Source of the DNA: Pseudomonas sp. Leaf48
GTDB taxonomy: Bacteria; Pseudomonadota; Gammaproteobacteria; Pseudomonadales; Pseudomonadaceae
Length of the DNA stretch: 64,000 nt
NCBI RefSeq assembly: GCF_001421885.1
Contig: NZ_LMLH01000028.1
Location: 339,143 to 403,142, forward strand
Direction of reading: 5' to 3'
A program made the position numbers and the translations under genes. Shown here piece after piece: positions 32,669-40,753 of this stretch; positions within the stretch are counted from its first letter, which is position 1, and each line of letters opens with the position of its first letter. The notes under the pieces were generated by a model. The model did not search any database, was not told the origin of the DNA, and saw only the letters and a program-made list of their open reading frames with translations.

Positions 32669-33459
32669 GCTTGAGTCGCTGGCGGCTGGTCGTTGTGATC
32701 GTCAGCCGGTTGGTCGTCCGGATGTTCGCCGCGCTTGCTGATCAGGCTGCCGAACAGGATGCCAACCTCGAACAGCATCCACATCGGCACGGCCAGCAGT
32801 GTCTGCGAGAAGATGTCCGGCGGCGTCAGGATCATGCCGACCACGAAGCAGCCGATGATCACGTACGGGCGGATTTTCTTCAGGTATTTGACGTCGACCA
32901 CGCCTATCCACACCAGCAGCACCACGGCCACCGGAATCTCGAACGCCACGCCGAAGGCGAAGAACAGCGTCATGACGAAATCCAGGTAGCTGCTGATGTC
33001 GGTCATCATTTCAACCCCGGCCGGGGTGGCGGCGGCGAAGAATTTGAAAATCAGCGGGAACACCAGGTAATAGGCGAACGCCATGCCAGCGTAGAACAGC
33101 AAAATGCTCGAAACCAGCAGGGGCACGGCGATGCGCTTTTCATGCTTGTACAGGCCCGGGGCGATGAAGCCCCAGATCTGATGCAGGATCACCGGGATGG
33201 CCAGGAACAGCGAGACCATCATGGTCAGCTTCAGCGGCGTCAGGAACGGCGACGACACGTCGGTGGCGATCATCGTCGCGCCGACCGGCAGGTACTCGCG
33301 CAGCGGCGTGGAGACGAAGGTGTAGATCTGCTGGGTGAAAGCGAACAGCCCGGCGAAGATGATGAAGATCGCCGCTACACAACGCAGCAGGCGGGTACGC
33401 AGCTCGGTGAGGTGCGAAACCAGCGGCATGTGCTGGTCATTTTCAGGAAGGTCGCTCAT
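32665..33459 (-). CDS. tatC: Sec-independent translocase subunit TatC
   Basis: 264-aa polytopic inner-membrane protein with six predicted spans, the receptor for twin-arginine signal peptides. It begins MSDLPENDQHMPLVSHLTEL, and the conserved HLTELRTRLLR region and later FEIPVAVVLLVWIGVV are present. The start codon overlaps the tatB stop. The C-terminal tail is hydrophilic and Asp-rich. Confidence 0.96.
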   Translation of the reverse strand: MSDLPENDQHMPLVSHLTELRTRLLRCVAAIFIIFAGLFAFTQQIYTFVSTPLREYLPVGATMIATDVSSPFLTPLKLTMMVSLFLAIPVILHQIWGFIAPGLYKHEKRIAVPLLVSSILLFYAGMAFAYYLVFPLIFKFFAAATPAGVEMMTDISSYLDFVMTLFFAFGVAFEIPVAVVLLVWIGVVDVKYLKKIRPYVIIGCFVVGMILTPPDIFSQTLLAVPMWMLFEVGILFGSLISKRGEHPDDQPADDHNDQPPATQA

Positions 33460-33914
33460 GGGGCTCGCGGCGGCAAAGTGGTGTCGTTAGGCGCTGCCGT
33501 GGTCGGCGTGGTCGGCGCGGCGGCTGGAGCAACAGGTTCTTCCGGGGTCGCCACAACGACTGGCGCAGCTTCAGTTGTGGCGACAGCGGGCGCCGGCGCA
33601 GGTGTTGGCGCGGCGGCAGTGTGAATCGTCTGCGTTCCAACGTGTTCGACCGGCGTCGGCTCCTGCTGGGTCGGCGTGAAGATCTTCCGCGCCTCCTGCT
33701 CAAGCGACAGGATGTGTTCGTTGTGCAGTTGCCGACGAATTTCGTCGGCACCGATCTCACGTTCAACTTCCTGTTTGATCGCATTGAAGCTGCGCTTCAG
33801 TCGCCCGACCCACAGGCCTGCGGTGCGCGCAGCGCCCGGCAGACGCTCGGGGCCCAGCACCAGCAGGGCCACGAGGCCGACAAGCAGCAATTCAGAGAAG
33901 CTGATACCAAACAT
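33456..33914 (-). CDS. tatB: Sec-independent translocase subunit TatB
   Basis: 152-aa membrane protein that forms the TatBC receptor with TatC. A short N-terminal anchor (MFGISFSELLLVGLVALLVL) with the conserved GPERLP hinge is followed by an amphipathic helix. The region from about residue 85 to the end is Pro/Ala/Thr-rich and probably unstructured, which is typical of Pseudomonas TatB. Confidence 0.95.
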   Translation of the reverse strand: MFGISFSELLLVGLVALLVLGPERLPGAARTAGLWVGRLKRSFNAIKQEVEREIGADEIRRQLHNEHILSLEQEARKIFTPTQQEPTPVEHVGTQTIHTAAAPTPAPAPAVATTEAAPVVVATPEEPVAPAAAPTTPTTAAPNDTTLPPRAP

Positions 33915-33924
33915 TAGTCAGTGC

Positions 33925-34197
33925 TCACACGTCTTTGCGGATCGGCTCTTCGACTTTCTGTGCCTGCACGTCGATGGTGTGCGGCTGGTTTACAGAGGCC
34001 TGTGGCTGAACCGGTGGAACCGGTTGGGCTGGGGTCGCGGTCGGATCGGCCGGTTTTTCGTCATCGTTCATGGCTTTGCGGAAGCCCTTGATCGATTCAC
34101 CGACGTCGGTGCCAAGGTTTTTCAGTTTCTTGGTACCGAATACCAGTACCACGACAACCAGGATGACGACCCAGTGTTTCCAGTCAAAAATGCCCAT
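33925..34197 (-). CDS. tatA: Sec-independent translocase subunit TatA
   Basis: 90-aa pore-forming subunit. The N-terminal transmembrane helix (WKHWVVILVVVVLVFG) is followed by the conserved FGTKKLKNLGTDVGESIKGF hinge and amphipathic helix. The rest is a charged, Pro-rich tail. Ten base pairs separate it from tatB. Confidence 0.96.
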   Translation of the reverse strand: MGIFDWKHWVVILVVVVLVFGTKKLKNLGTDVGESIKGFRKAMNDDEKPADPTATPAQPVPPVQPQASVNQPHTIDVQAQKVEEPIRKDV

Positions 34198-34222
34198 GCT
34201 GCTGCTCCTCTCTAATCGTTAT

Positions 34223-34555
34223 TCAGGCGGACGGGCGCGAGGCTTTCTCGGCGTGTCCGGACAGACCGAAACGACGGTCCAGTTCATCGAGTACAGCCTG
34301 TGGATGCTGCCCCAGTTGGGCGAGCATGACCATGCTGTGGAACCATAAGTCGGCAGTCTCGTAGATTACATCGCTGCAGTCACCGCTGACGGCGGCATCC
34401 TTGGCTGCAATGATGGTTTCGACCGACTCTTCGCCGACTTTTTCCAGAATCTTGTTCAAGCCCTTGTGGTACAGGCTGGCGACATATGAGCTGTCGGCGG
34501 CGGCGCCTTTGCGCTCTTCCAGCACTTGGGCCAGACGGGTCAGCGTGTCACTCAT
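34223..34555 (-). CDS. hisE: Phosphoribosyl-ATP pyrophosphatase HisE
   Basis: 110-aa all-alpha NTP pyrophosphatase of the MazG-like fold that converts PR-ATP to PR-AMP in histidine synthesis. Metal-binding acidic residues lie in KVGEESVETIIAAK and VIYETADLWFH. It is encoded separately from HisI, as usual in pseudomonads, and overlaps hisI by 8 bp. Confidence 0.96.
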   Translation of the reverse strand: MSDTLTRLAQVLEERKGAAADSSYVASLYHKGLNKILEKVGEESVETIIAAKDAAVSGDCSDVIYETADLWFHSMVMLAQLGQHPQAVLDELDRRFGLSGHAEKASRPSA

Positions 34556-34949
34556 GTTTGTGTCCTGCGCAATAGATGGCGTGCGGATCTTTCAGGACCG
34601 GGTCGACAGTCGTCCAGTCGCCGTTTTCGAAAACGCGATAGAAGCAGCTCTGGCGACCGGTATGACAGGCAATGTCACCGATCTGCTCGACCATCAGGAT
34701 AATCACGTCGGCATCACAGTCCAGGCGCATCTCGTGCAGGGTCTGCACGTGGCCGGACTCTTCACCCTTGCGCCACAGTTTGCCACGCGAGCGTGACCAG
34801 TAAATGGCACGGTTCTCGGCTGCGGTCAGTTCCAGTGCTTCACGGTTCATCCAGGCCATCATCAGGACGCGCCCGGTCTTGTGATCCTGGGCAATCGCCG
34901 GCACCAGGCCATCTGCGTCCCACTTGATCTCGTCCAGCCAGTTTTTCAT
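34548..34949 (-). CDS. hisI: Phosphoribosyl-AMP cyclohydrolase HisI
   Basis: 133-aa zinc- and magnesium-dependent enzyme that opens the adenine ring of PR-AMP. The chosen ATG 34949 gives MKNWLDEIKWD; the long frame upstream is a shadow of ubiB. Conserved segments are WMNREAL, YWSRSRGKLWRKGEESGH, DCDADVI and CHTGRQSCFYR with the zinc-binding cysteines. Coupled to hisE. Confidence 0.96.
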   Translation of the reverse strand: MKNWLDEIKWDADGLVPAIAQDHKTGRVLMMAWMNREALELTAAENRAIYWSRSRGKLWRKGEESGHVQTLHEMRLDCDADVIILMVEQIGDIACHTGRQSCFYRVFENGDWTTVDPVLKDPHAIYCAGHKHE

Positions 34950-35029
34950 TTTCGACTCCGACAGCGAACCCGACATTTCATGAGTCAGGCTCAACGTTGA
35001 AACAGTGTGCCAGTGCGCAGCACAACTGG

Positions 35030-36634
35030 CTATCGGCGTACGACCAGATACAAACCGACAGCCATCATGATGCCCGCCGGCCAGTAGGCCAGATCGTTCA
35101 ACGGCCCGCCTGCGGCGAGGACCGCGCCACCGGCCAGATGGGCCGTGCCGAGCAGGCGCAGGAACCAGTCGTCGTGGCGACGGTGCCACGGTGGTGGCGG
35201 GTCGTAGGCGTGGGGCTGGGACATACGTTCGAGCAGGTCGCGGGCCATGTTGGCCAAGTGCGGGATCTGTTCGAACTGGCTCTGCACATTGCCCAGTAGA
35301 GCTTTGGGGCTGACCCGCTCGCGCATCCAGCGTTCGAGGAACGGTTGCGCGGTGTTCCACAGATCGAGGTCCGGGTACAGCTGGCGGCCCAGGCCTTCGA
35401 TGTTCAACAGGGTTTTCTGCAAGAGCACCAGCTGCGGTTGCACTTCCATGTTGAAGCGCCGCGCGGTCTGGAACAGGCGCATCAGCACTTGGCCGAAGGA
35501 AATATCTTTTAACGGTTTTTCGAAGATCGGTTCGCACACCGTACGGATCGCGGCTTCGAACTCGTTGAGTTTGGTTTCCGCTGGCACCCAGCCCGAATCG
35601 ATGTGCAGCTGTGCCACGCGGCGATAATCGCGCTTGAAGAAAGCGAACAGGTTACGCGCCAGATAATCCTGGTCCTCCGGCGTGAGGCTGCCAACGATGC
35701 CGCAGTCGATCGCAATGTATTGCGGGCTCCACGGGTTCACGGTGCTAACGAAGATGTTGCCGGGATGCATGTCGGCGTGGAAGAAACTGTCGCGAAACAC
35801 CTGGGTGAAGAAAATCTCCACGCCGCGCTCTGCGAGCATTTTCATGTCGGTGCGCTGGTCGGCGAGGGTGGCCAGATCGGTGACCTGGATGCCGTAGATA
35901 CGCTCCATCACCAGTACTTTCGGCCGGCACCAGTCCCAATAGACTTGTGGTACGTACAGCAGCGGCGAGCCTTCGAAGTTGCGCTTCAACTGGCTGGCGT
36001 TGGCCGCCTCGCGCAGCAGGTCGAGTTCGTCGTAGATGGTTTTTTCGTAGTCCTGAACCACGTCGACCGGATGCAGCAGGCGCGCATCGGCGGAAAGTTT
36101 CTCAGCGGCGCGAGCGAGAATGAATAGCCACGCCAGGTCCTGGGCGATCACCGGTTTGAGGCCCGGGCGGATCACCTTGACCACCACTTCTTCGCCGGTT
36201 TTCAACTGCGCGGCGTGCACTTGTGCCACCGAGGCCGAGGCCAGCGGTTCGACGTCGAAACGGCTGAACACTTCACTGATTTTCTTGCCGAGCTGTTCTT
36301 CGATCAGCTTGACCGACACCTGCGAGTCGAACGGCGGCACGCGGTCCTGCAGCTTCATCAGCTCATCGGCAATATCCTCGGGCAGCAGGTCGCGGCGAGT
36401 GGAAAGAATCTGCCCGAACTTGATGAAAATCGGCCCCAGGTCCTGCAGTGCCAGGCGCAGGCGCGCGCCACGGCTCAGGTCCAGAGTCTTGCGCGGGAAC
36501 CAGCGCCACGGCAGCGCATACCGCAACGCCCGTAAAAACCAGGGCAGCGGCAGGGCGAACAGCAGGTCATCGAGACGGTAACGGATCACAACGCGCTGGA
36601 TGCGCAACAAACGGCGGACGGCAAGCAGCTTCAT
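35030..36634 (-). CDS. ubiB: Ubiquinone biosynthesis kinase-like protein UbiB
   Basis: 534-aa member of the ADCK/UbiB atypical kinase family, needed for aerobic ubiquinone synthesis and tethered to the inner membrane by two C-terminal helices (about 495-530). The family motifs are present: KxGQ-like IKFGQILSTRRDLLP, the Ala-rich nucleotide loop ASASVAQVHAA, and the catalytic loop FHADMHPGNIFV with AIDCGIVG. It starts within the ubiJ stop (ATGA). Confidence 0.96.
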   Translation of the reverse strand: MKLLAVRRLLRIQRVVIRYRLDDLLFALPLPWFLRALRYALPWRWFPRKTLDLSRGARLRLALQDLGPIFIKFGQILSTRRDLLPEDIADELMKLQDRVPPFDSQVSVKLIEEQLGKKISEVFSRFDVEPLASASVAQVHAAQLKTGEEVVVKVIRPGLKPVIAQDLAWLFILARAAEKLSADARLLHPVDVVQDYEKTIYDELDLLREAANASQLKRNFEGSPLLYVPQVYWDWCRPKVLVMERIYGIQVTDLATLADQRTDMKMLAERGVEIFFTQVFRDSFFHADMHPGNIFVSTVNPWSPQYIAIDCGIVGSLTPEDQDYLARNLFAFFKRDYRRVAQLHIDSGWVPAETKLNEFEAAIRTVCEPIFEKPLKDISFGQVLMRLFQTARRFNMEVQPQLVLLQKTLLNIEGLGRQLYPDLDLWNTAQPFLERWMRERVSPKALLGNVQSQFEQIPHLANMARDLLERMSQPHAYDPPPPWHRRHDDWFLRLLGTAHLAGGAVLAAGGPLNDLAYWPAGIMMAVGLYLVVRR

Positions 36635-37254
36635 GCGTTATCGCTTGGGTCGAGGGATCGGGAAAGGCGCTCGAAGCGCGCCTCAAGTCGTTCCAGATCG
36701 AGTTTGATCCGGTCCAGTTCACTGAAGCGGGCCTCGGCTTCGCGCTGACCGACGAGGGTGCGCGATTCTTCGGCCAGGTAATCACCCAGGTTCTGGTTCA
36801 GGCTGGCGAACCCTTGCTGATACCAGCGGGCGCGGCTGCGCAGGTGGCCGCCGACCAGTTGCGTGGCGACCGGCCCCAGCCAGCGCGAGAGTTCGTACTC
36901 CCAGTCCAGCTCAAGGTCCTGAAGGATCGCCGCCAGTTCCAGCAGCACGCCGCTGTCACCGTCCAGTTCGACTTCCGGGGCGTGCAGCACCGCAGTCTTG
37001 TCCTTGCTTATCGCCAGTTTCAACAGGCTTGAGGCCGGTGCACGCAAGGTGCAATCGGCGCCGGTTTCCCACTGGGAGGCGAGCATCAGGCCTTCATCGC
37101 TGGGCAGGATGAACAGTTGCAGCGCCGGGCTGCGGCAGTCGACGGCTATTACCTTGCCGCTCAAATGCGCCAACCGCGGCAGCGCCGTGCTGTCGAGGCG
37201 CAGCACCCGGTTCAGGCCGGGTTCAACGCTGGCGAGCAGGCCGGCGAGCAGCAT
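36631..37254 (-). CDS. ubiJ: Ubiquinone biosynthesis accessory factor UbiJ
   Basis: 207-aa SCP2-domain protein that forms the lipid-binding scaffold of the ubiquinone biosynthetic complex with UbiK. The N-terminal SCP2-like domain covers about residues 10-115, and the C-terminal part is a predicted coiled coil rich in Arg, Leu and Glu. Its ATG shares one base with the ubiE stop (TGATG), and it overlaps ubiB by 4 bp. Confidence 0.94.
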   Translation of the reverse strand: MLLAGLLASVEPGLNRVLRLDSTALPRLAHLSGKVIAVDCRSPALQLFILPSDEGLMLASQWETGADCTLRAPASSLLKLAISKDKTAVLHAPEVELDGDSGVLLELAAILQDLELDWEYELSRWLGPVATQLVGGHLRSRARWYQQGFASLNQNLGDYLAEESRTLVGQREAEARFSELDRIKLDLERLEARFERLSRSLDPSDNA

Positions 37255-38024
37255 CAGGGCTTGATGCCGCGGTGCAGGGCAACGATGCCTGCGGTCATGT
37301 TGTGATAGGTCACGCGGTCGAAACCGGCCTCGACCATCATCGACTTCAGGGTTTCCTGGTTCGGGTGCATGCGGATCGATTCGGCCAGGTAGCGATAGCT
37401 TTCCGAGTCGTTGGTGATCAGCTTGCCCATCAGCGGCATGAAGGCGAACGAGTAAGCGTCGTAGGCCTTGGACATCAGCGCGTTGGTCGGCTTGGAGAAC
37501 TCCAGAACCAGCAGGCGGCCGCCTGGCTTGAGCACGCGCAGCATCGAGCGCAGGGCGTCTTCCTTGTGGGTCACGTTGCGCAGGCCGAAGGCGATGGTCA
37601 CGCAGTCGAAATGGTTGTCCGGGAACGGCAGTTTTTCCGCGTCGGCCTGGACGAACTCGACGTTGCCGGCCACACCCAGATCCAGCAGGCGGTCACGACC
37701 GACCTTGAGCATGGATTCGTTGATGTCGGCCAGTACGACCTGGCCGGTCGGGCCTACCAGATGCGAGAACTTTTTGGTCAGGTCACCGGTGCCGCCGGCG
37801 ATGTCGAGTACGCGGTTACCGCTGCGCACGCCGGACAGTTCGATTGCAAAACGCTTCCAAAGACGGTGCATGCCGCCCGACAGAAGGTCATTCATCAAGT
37901 CGTACTTGGCGGCTACCGAGTGGAAAACCTCGGCGACTTTTTCCGCTTTCTGGCTTTCCGGAACGTTTTTGAAGCCGAAGTGAGTGGTGGGTTCGGCATC
38001 GCTGCCTTTGCGCTGATCAGTCAT
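37254..38024 (-). CDS. ubiE: Ubiquinone/menaquinone methyltransferase UbiE
   Basis: 256-aa SAM-dependent C-methyltransferase that acts on 2-methoxy-6-polyprenylbenzoquinol. ATG 38024 is used, giving MTDQRKGSDAEPTTHFGF; upstream codons are not conserved in type. SAM-binding motif I is VLDIAGGTGDL, and the family signatures YDLMNDLLSGGMHRLWK and FGLRNVTHKEDALRSMLRV are present. First gene of the nine-gene minus-strand run. Confidence 0.96.
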   Translation of the reverse strand: MTDQRKGSDAEPTTHFGFKNVPESQKAEKVAEVFHSVAAKYDLMNDLLSGGMHRLWKRFAIELSGVRSGNRVLDIAGGTGDLTKKFSHLVGPTGQVVLADINESMLKVGRDRLLDLGVAGNVEFVQADAEKLPFPDNHFDCVTIAFGLRNVTHKEDALRSMLRVLKPGGRLLVLEFSKPTNALMSKAYDAYSFAFMPLMGKLITNDSESYRYLAESIRMHPNQETLKSMMVEAGFDRVTYHNMTAGIVALHRGIKP

Positions 38025-38178
38025 ATCGCTGTCACCAGAAGAGAATGCGCGCCATTCTAATCCCCAAGGCATGCTTTGTCTTGGAATGGCTAAAGGTAAG
38101 ATAGGCAATCGCCGGGACGATTTGACGCAGCGCGGGTCAAATGTCCTGACCAAGCATTCATAAAGCAGGAGTCATTCA

Positions 38179-38454
38179 ATGGCCCGAATTAGTGTTGAAC
38201 GTGCCCACGGCCTGGGTAAGGAAGCGGCGCGCGAGAAGGCCGACCAACTGGCACAGAAACTCTCCGATCAGTATGGCCTGGAGCCGCAGTGGTCAGGCGA
38301 TACCCTGAACCTCAAGCGCTCCGGGGTCAAAGGAGCGGTGCATGTCAGTGAAGATTCGATCAAGGTCGATGTCGAGCTGGGCCTGATGATGTCGGCCATG
38401 AGTGGTATGATCAAATCGGAAATCGAAAAGGCGCTGGATAAAGCCCTGGTCTGA
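38179..38454 (+). CDS. Polyhydroxyalkanoic acid system family protein
   Basis: 91-aa protein of the PHA_gran_rgn family, commonly found beside pha genes in Pseudomonas. It is rich in charged residues at the N-terminus (RVERAHGLGKEAAREKADQL) and probably folds like a small START-type domain. The biochemical role is unknown. It lies upstream of phaI with a REP doublet in between. Confidence 0.85.
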   Translation: MARISVERAHGLGKEAAREKADQLAQKLSDQYGLEPQWSGDTLNLKRSGVKGAVHVSEDSIKVDVELGLMMSAMSGMIKSEIEKALDKALV

Positions 38455-38478
38455 TTTGCGGCTGTAATGAGATCCCTT

Positions 38479-38565
38479 GTGGGAGCGGGCTTGCTCGCGA
38501 AGGCGGTGTGTCAGTGAGATTTTTATCAACTGACCCACCGCCTTCGCGAGCAAGCCCGCTCCCAC
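38479..38565. repeat. REP doublet, family A
   Basis: Inverted GTGGGAGCGGGCTTGCTCGC arms around about 40 bp. It lies between the PHA system protein and phaI. The 130 bp after it must hold the phaI promoter, for which I see no confident boxes. Confidence 0.92.
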
Positions 38566-38697
38566 ATTTGTTTTGGGGTGCCGCCAGAGATTTATGTCGG
38601 TTGTTAGGGTGCCGTTTCTAATTTTTCTCCCTACTTTGTGCCAGAGCCCGACACCTATCCGGGCAGTTCCTCAAACCTTTTGCGCGTGAGGTGCACC

Positions 38698-39120
38698 ATG
38701 GCCAAAGTTATTCTGAAGAAAAAAATCGACGCATCGACCAGCGCTCTGGGCGACGTCAAATCCTACGCCCGCAAGATCTGGCTGGCAGGGCTGGGTGCCT
38801 ACGCCAAGGTCGGCCAAGAGGGCGGCGAATACTTTCAAGAGCTGGTCAAGTCCGGTCAAGCTGTTGAAAAGAAAGGCAAAAAAGTAGTCGCTGAGAAAAT
38901 CGAAGCGGCCAATAGCGAGATCGACGAAGCCAAGAGCGAAGTCAGCACTTTCAAAGGCAAGGTTGAAGTTCAGCTCGACCGCGTCGAGAAGGCCTTTGAC
39001 ACGCGTGTCGCAAGTACCTTGAATCGTATCGGTATTGCGTCTAAACATGACGTTGAGACACTCTCTGCCAAGCTCGATGAGCTGACGGCATTGCTCGAAC
39101 GCGTCGCGCGTAAATCTTAA
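38698..39120 (+). CDS. phaI: Polyhydroxyalkanoate granule-associated phasin PhaI
   Basis: 140-aa phasin that coats medium-chain PHA granules. The start ATG 38698 gives MAKVILKKK, the usual N-terminus. The core SYARKIWLAGLGAYAKVG is shared with PhaF, followed by a coiled-coil region with leucine heptads to about residue 135. phaF follows after 10 bp, so the two form an operon that converges with phaD. Confidence 0.95.
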   Translation: MAKVILKKKIDASTSALGDVKSYARKIWLAGLGAYAKVGQEGGEYFQELVKSGQAVEKKGKKVVAEKIEAANSEIDEAKSEVSTFKGKVEVQLDRVEKAFDTRVASTLNRIGIASKHDVETLSAKLDELTALLERVARKS

Positions 39121-39130
39121 GGAGAACGGG

Positions 39131-39919
39131 ATGGCTGTTAAAAAGAACACCGAGAAAGAAGGCAGCTCGTGGATCGGGAAAGTCGAAGACTACTCCCGTA
39201 AGATCTGGCTGGCTGGCTTGGGTGTGTACTCGAAGATCGACACTGACGGCAGCAAACTCTTCGATGCATTGGTAAAAGACGGCGAGAAAGCCGAGAAGCT
39301 CACCAAAAACGCTGTTGGCAAAAAAGTCGACGCCGCCAAGGATTCCGCTTCTTCCGCCAAGTCGCGTATCAGCGACGTGAAAGATCGTGCCCTGGGCAAA
39401 TGGGATGAGCTGGAAGGTGCTTTCGACAAGCGTCTGAACAGCGCCATTTCGCGTCTGGGCGTACCAAGCCGCAATGAAGTCAAGGCTCTGCACAGCAAGG
39501 TTGATACCCTGACCAAGCAAATCGAAAAACTGACCGGTGCCAAGGTTGCGCCTGTTGCGGCCAAAACCGCGGCAGCCAAGCCAGCAGCTAAAACCGCTGC
39601 CAAGCCACTGACCAAGGCGGCTGCCAAGCCTGCGGCGAAAACTGCCGCTGCCAAACCTGCTGCAGCCAAAGCAGCGGCCAAGCCGGCCGCCGCCAAGCCA
39701 GCGGCTAAAACTGCAGCAGCCAAACCTGCAGCCAAACCGGCCGCAAAAAAACCTGCAGTGAAGAAGCCGGCAGCTCCGAAGGCCGCCGCAGCAAAACCAG
39801 CAGTGCCTGCCGCCAAGCCGGCAGCACCAGTCAGCGCATCGAACTCCGCTACCGCGCCGACCCCTGCTGTGACCCCGACTGTCGCGCCAGCTCCATCGAC
39901 GCCAACCAGTCAGTCCTGA
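39131..39919 (+). CDS. phaF: Phasin PhaF with histone-like C-terminus
   Basis: 262-aa granule protein. Residues 1-135 are a PhaI-like phasin domain (DYSRKIWLAGLGVYSKI, coiled coil). Residues from about 140 to 235 are long Lys-Pro-Ala-Ala repeats like histone H1, which bind DNA and help partition granules at cell division in P. putida. The tail then becomes Pro/Thr/Ser-rich. The repeats make the coding DNA itself repetitive at 39560-39840. Confidence 0.96.
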   Translation: MAVKKNTEKEGSSWIGKVEDYSRKIWLAGLGVYSKIDTDGSKLFDALVKDGEKAEKLTKNAVGKKVDAAKDSASSAKSRISDVKDRALGKWDELEGAFDKRLNSAISRLGVPSRNEVKALHSKVDTLTKQIEKLTGAKVAPVAAKTAAAKPAAKTAAKPLTKAAAKPAAKTAAAKPAAAKAAAKPAAAKPAAKTAAAKPAAKPAAKKPAVKKPAAPKAAAAKPAVPAAKPAAPVSASNSATAPTPAVTPTVAPAPSTPTSQS

Positions 39920-39935
39920 TTCTTCAGGGCTCAAG

Positions 39936-39970
39936 AAAACGCCCGGCCTGCGAAGGTCGGGCGTTTTTTT
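39936..39970 (+). terminator. Rho-independent terminator of phaIF
   Basis: Stem CGCCCGGCC/GGTCGGGCG (one wobble pair) with loop TGCGAA and seven T residues, 17 bp after the phaF stop. Confidence 0.92.
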
Positions 39971-39988
39971 ATGCGTCGCATATCCCCT

Positions 39989-40086
39989 GTAGGAGCGAGC
40001 ATGCTCGCGATGGTCGTCAACGATAACGCGGGCTTCCTGAATGCCTGCGGCGCCCTCAGGTTTTTCGCGAGCAGGCTCGCTCCTAC
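39989..40086. repeat. REP doublet, family B
   Basis: Same family as 17178-17275, with arms GTAGGAGCGAGCATGCTCGC and GCGAGCAGGCTCGCTCCTAC. The loop is similar too (GTCAACGATAACGCGGGCTT). It lies between the convergent phaF and phaD genes. Confidence 0.92.
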
Positions 40087-40105
40087 AGGGACTGCATTGT
40101 CAGAG

Positions 40106-40726
40106 TTATCCGTGCTCGTCGAGATACTGCATCGCCATCTGCTCAGTCGCAGCCTTGAGCGACGGCAAAAGGTGTGGTGCCACCAGCATCATCACTTGAT
40201 AAACCACCAGTCGCACTTCACCTTCGCGATCGAGAATTCGCTGATAGTCCAGGGAAAACAGCAGCGTCATGGTGGTCTGCTCCACCAGCTGTCCCAGCGC
40301 CTGGGTATCGCTGACCACCAGCCCCCGAGCCTGCAATCGCGCGAGCAACGACGCCATGGTGCGCTTGAGTGCATTGAGCAGATTACGAATGCCCTTGGCC
40401 AGTTTCGGCAGGCGTCCGGCGAGGTTGGACAGGTCCTGGAACAGAAACCGGTAGTGCGCCAGGCGTTCTACGATCAGGTGCAGGAACAGCCAGTAATCCT
40501 CTGGCGCCAGCTCGACATCGGCCGGTGGATCGAGCAGCGGTGAAAGCTCGCTCTGAAAGCGTTCGAACAGCGCAAGAATCAGCGGTTCCTTGCCGTGGAA
40601 GTGGTAGTACAGGTTGCCCGGGCTGATGCCCATTTCGTTGGCAACTTCCATGGTCGAGACGTTCGGTTCACCCTTCTGGTTGAACAACTGCAAGGCACAT
40701 TCGAGAATCCGGTCGCGGGTTTTCAT
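40106..40726 (-). CDS. phaD: TetR-family regulator PhaD
   Basis: 206-aa regulator of the PHA cluster. The N-terminal HTH covers about residues 5-50 (VANEMGISPGNLYYHFHGKE). The ligand domain is predicted to bind an acyl-CoA-type effector. In P. putida PhaD activates phaC1 and phaI promoters. It is the last gene of the minus-strand phaC1ZC2D cluster, 27 bp after phaC2. Confidence 0.94.
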   Translation of the reverse strand: MKTRDRILECALQLFNQKGEPNVSTMEVANEMGISPGNLYYHFHGKEPLILALFERFQSELSPLLDPPADVELAPEDYWLFLHLIVERLAHYRFLFQDLSNLAGRLPKLAKGIRNLLNALKRTMASLLARLQARGLVVSDTQALGQLVEQTTMTLLFSLDYQRILDREGEVRLVVYQVMMLVAPHLLPSLKAATEQMAMQYLDEHG

Positions 40727-40753
40727 CCAGTCTTCTTAATGGTTCGTTTAGCG

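Noticed and set aside
39560..39840. Repetitive DNA in phaF as a mobile or satellite repeat
   Set aside because: It encodes the known Lys-Pro-Ala-Ala histone-like tail of PhaF.
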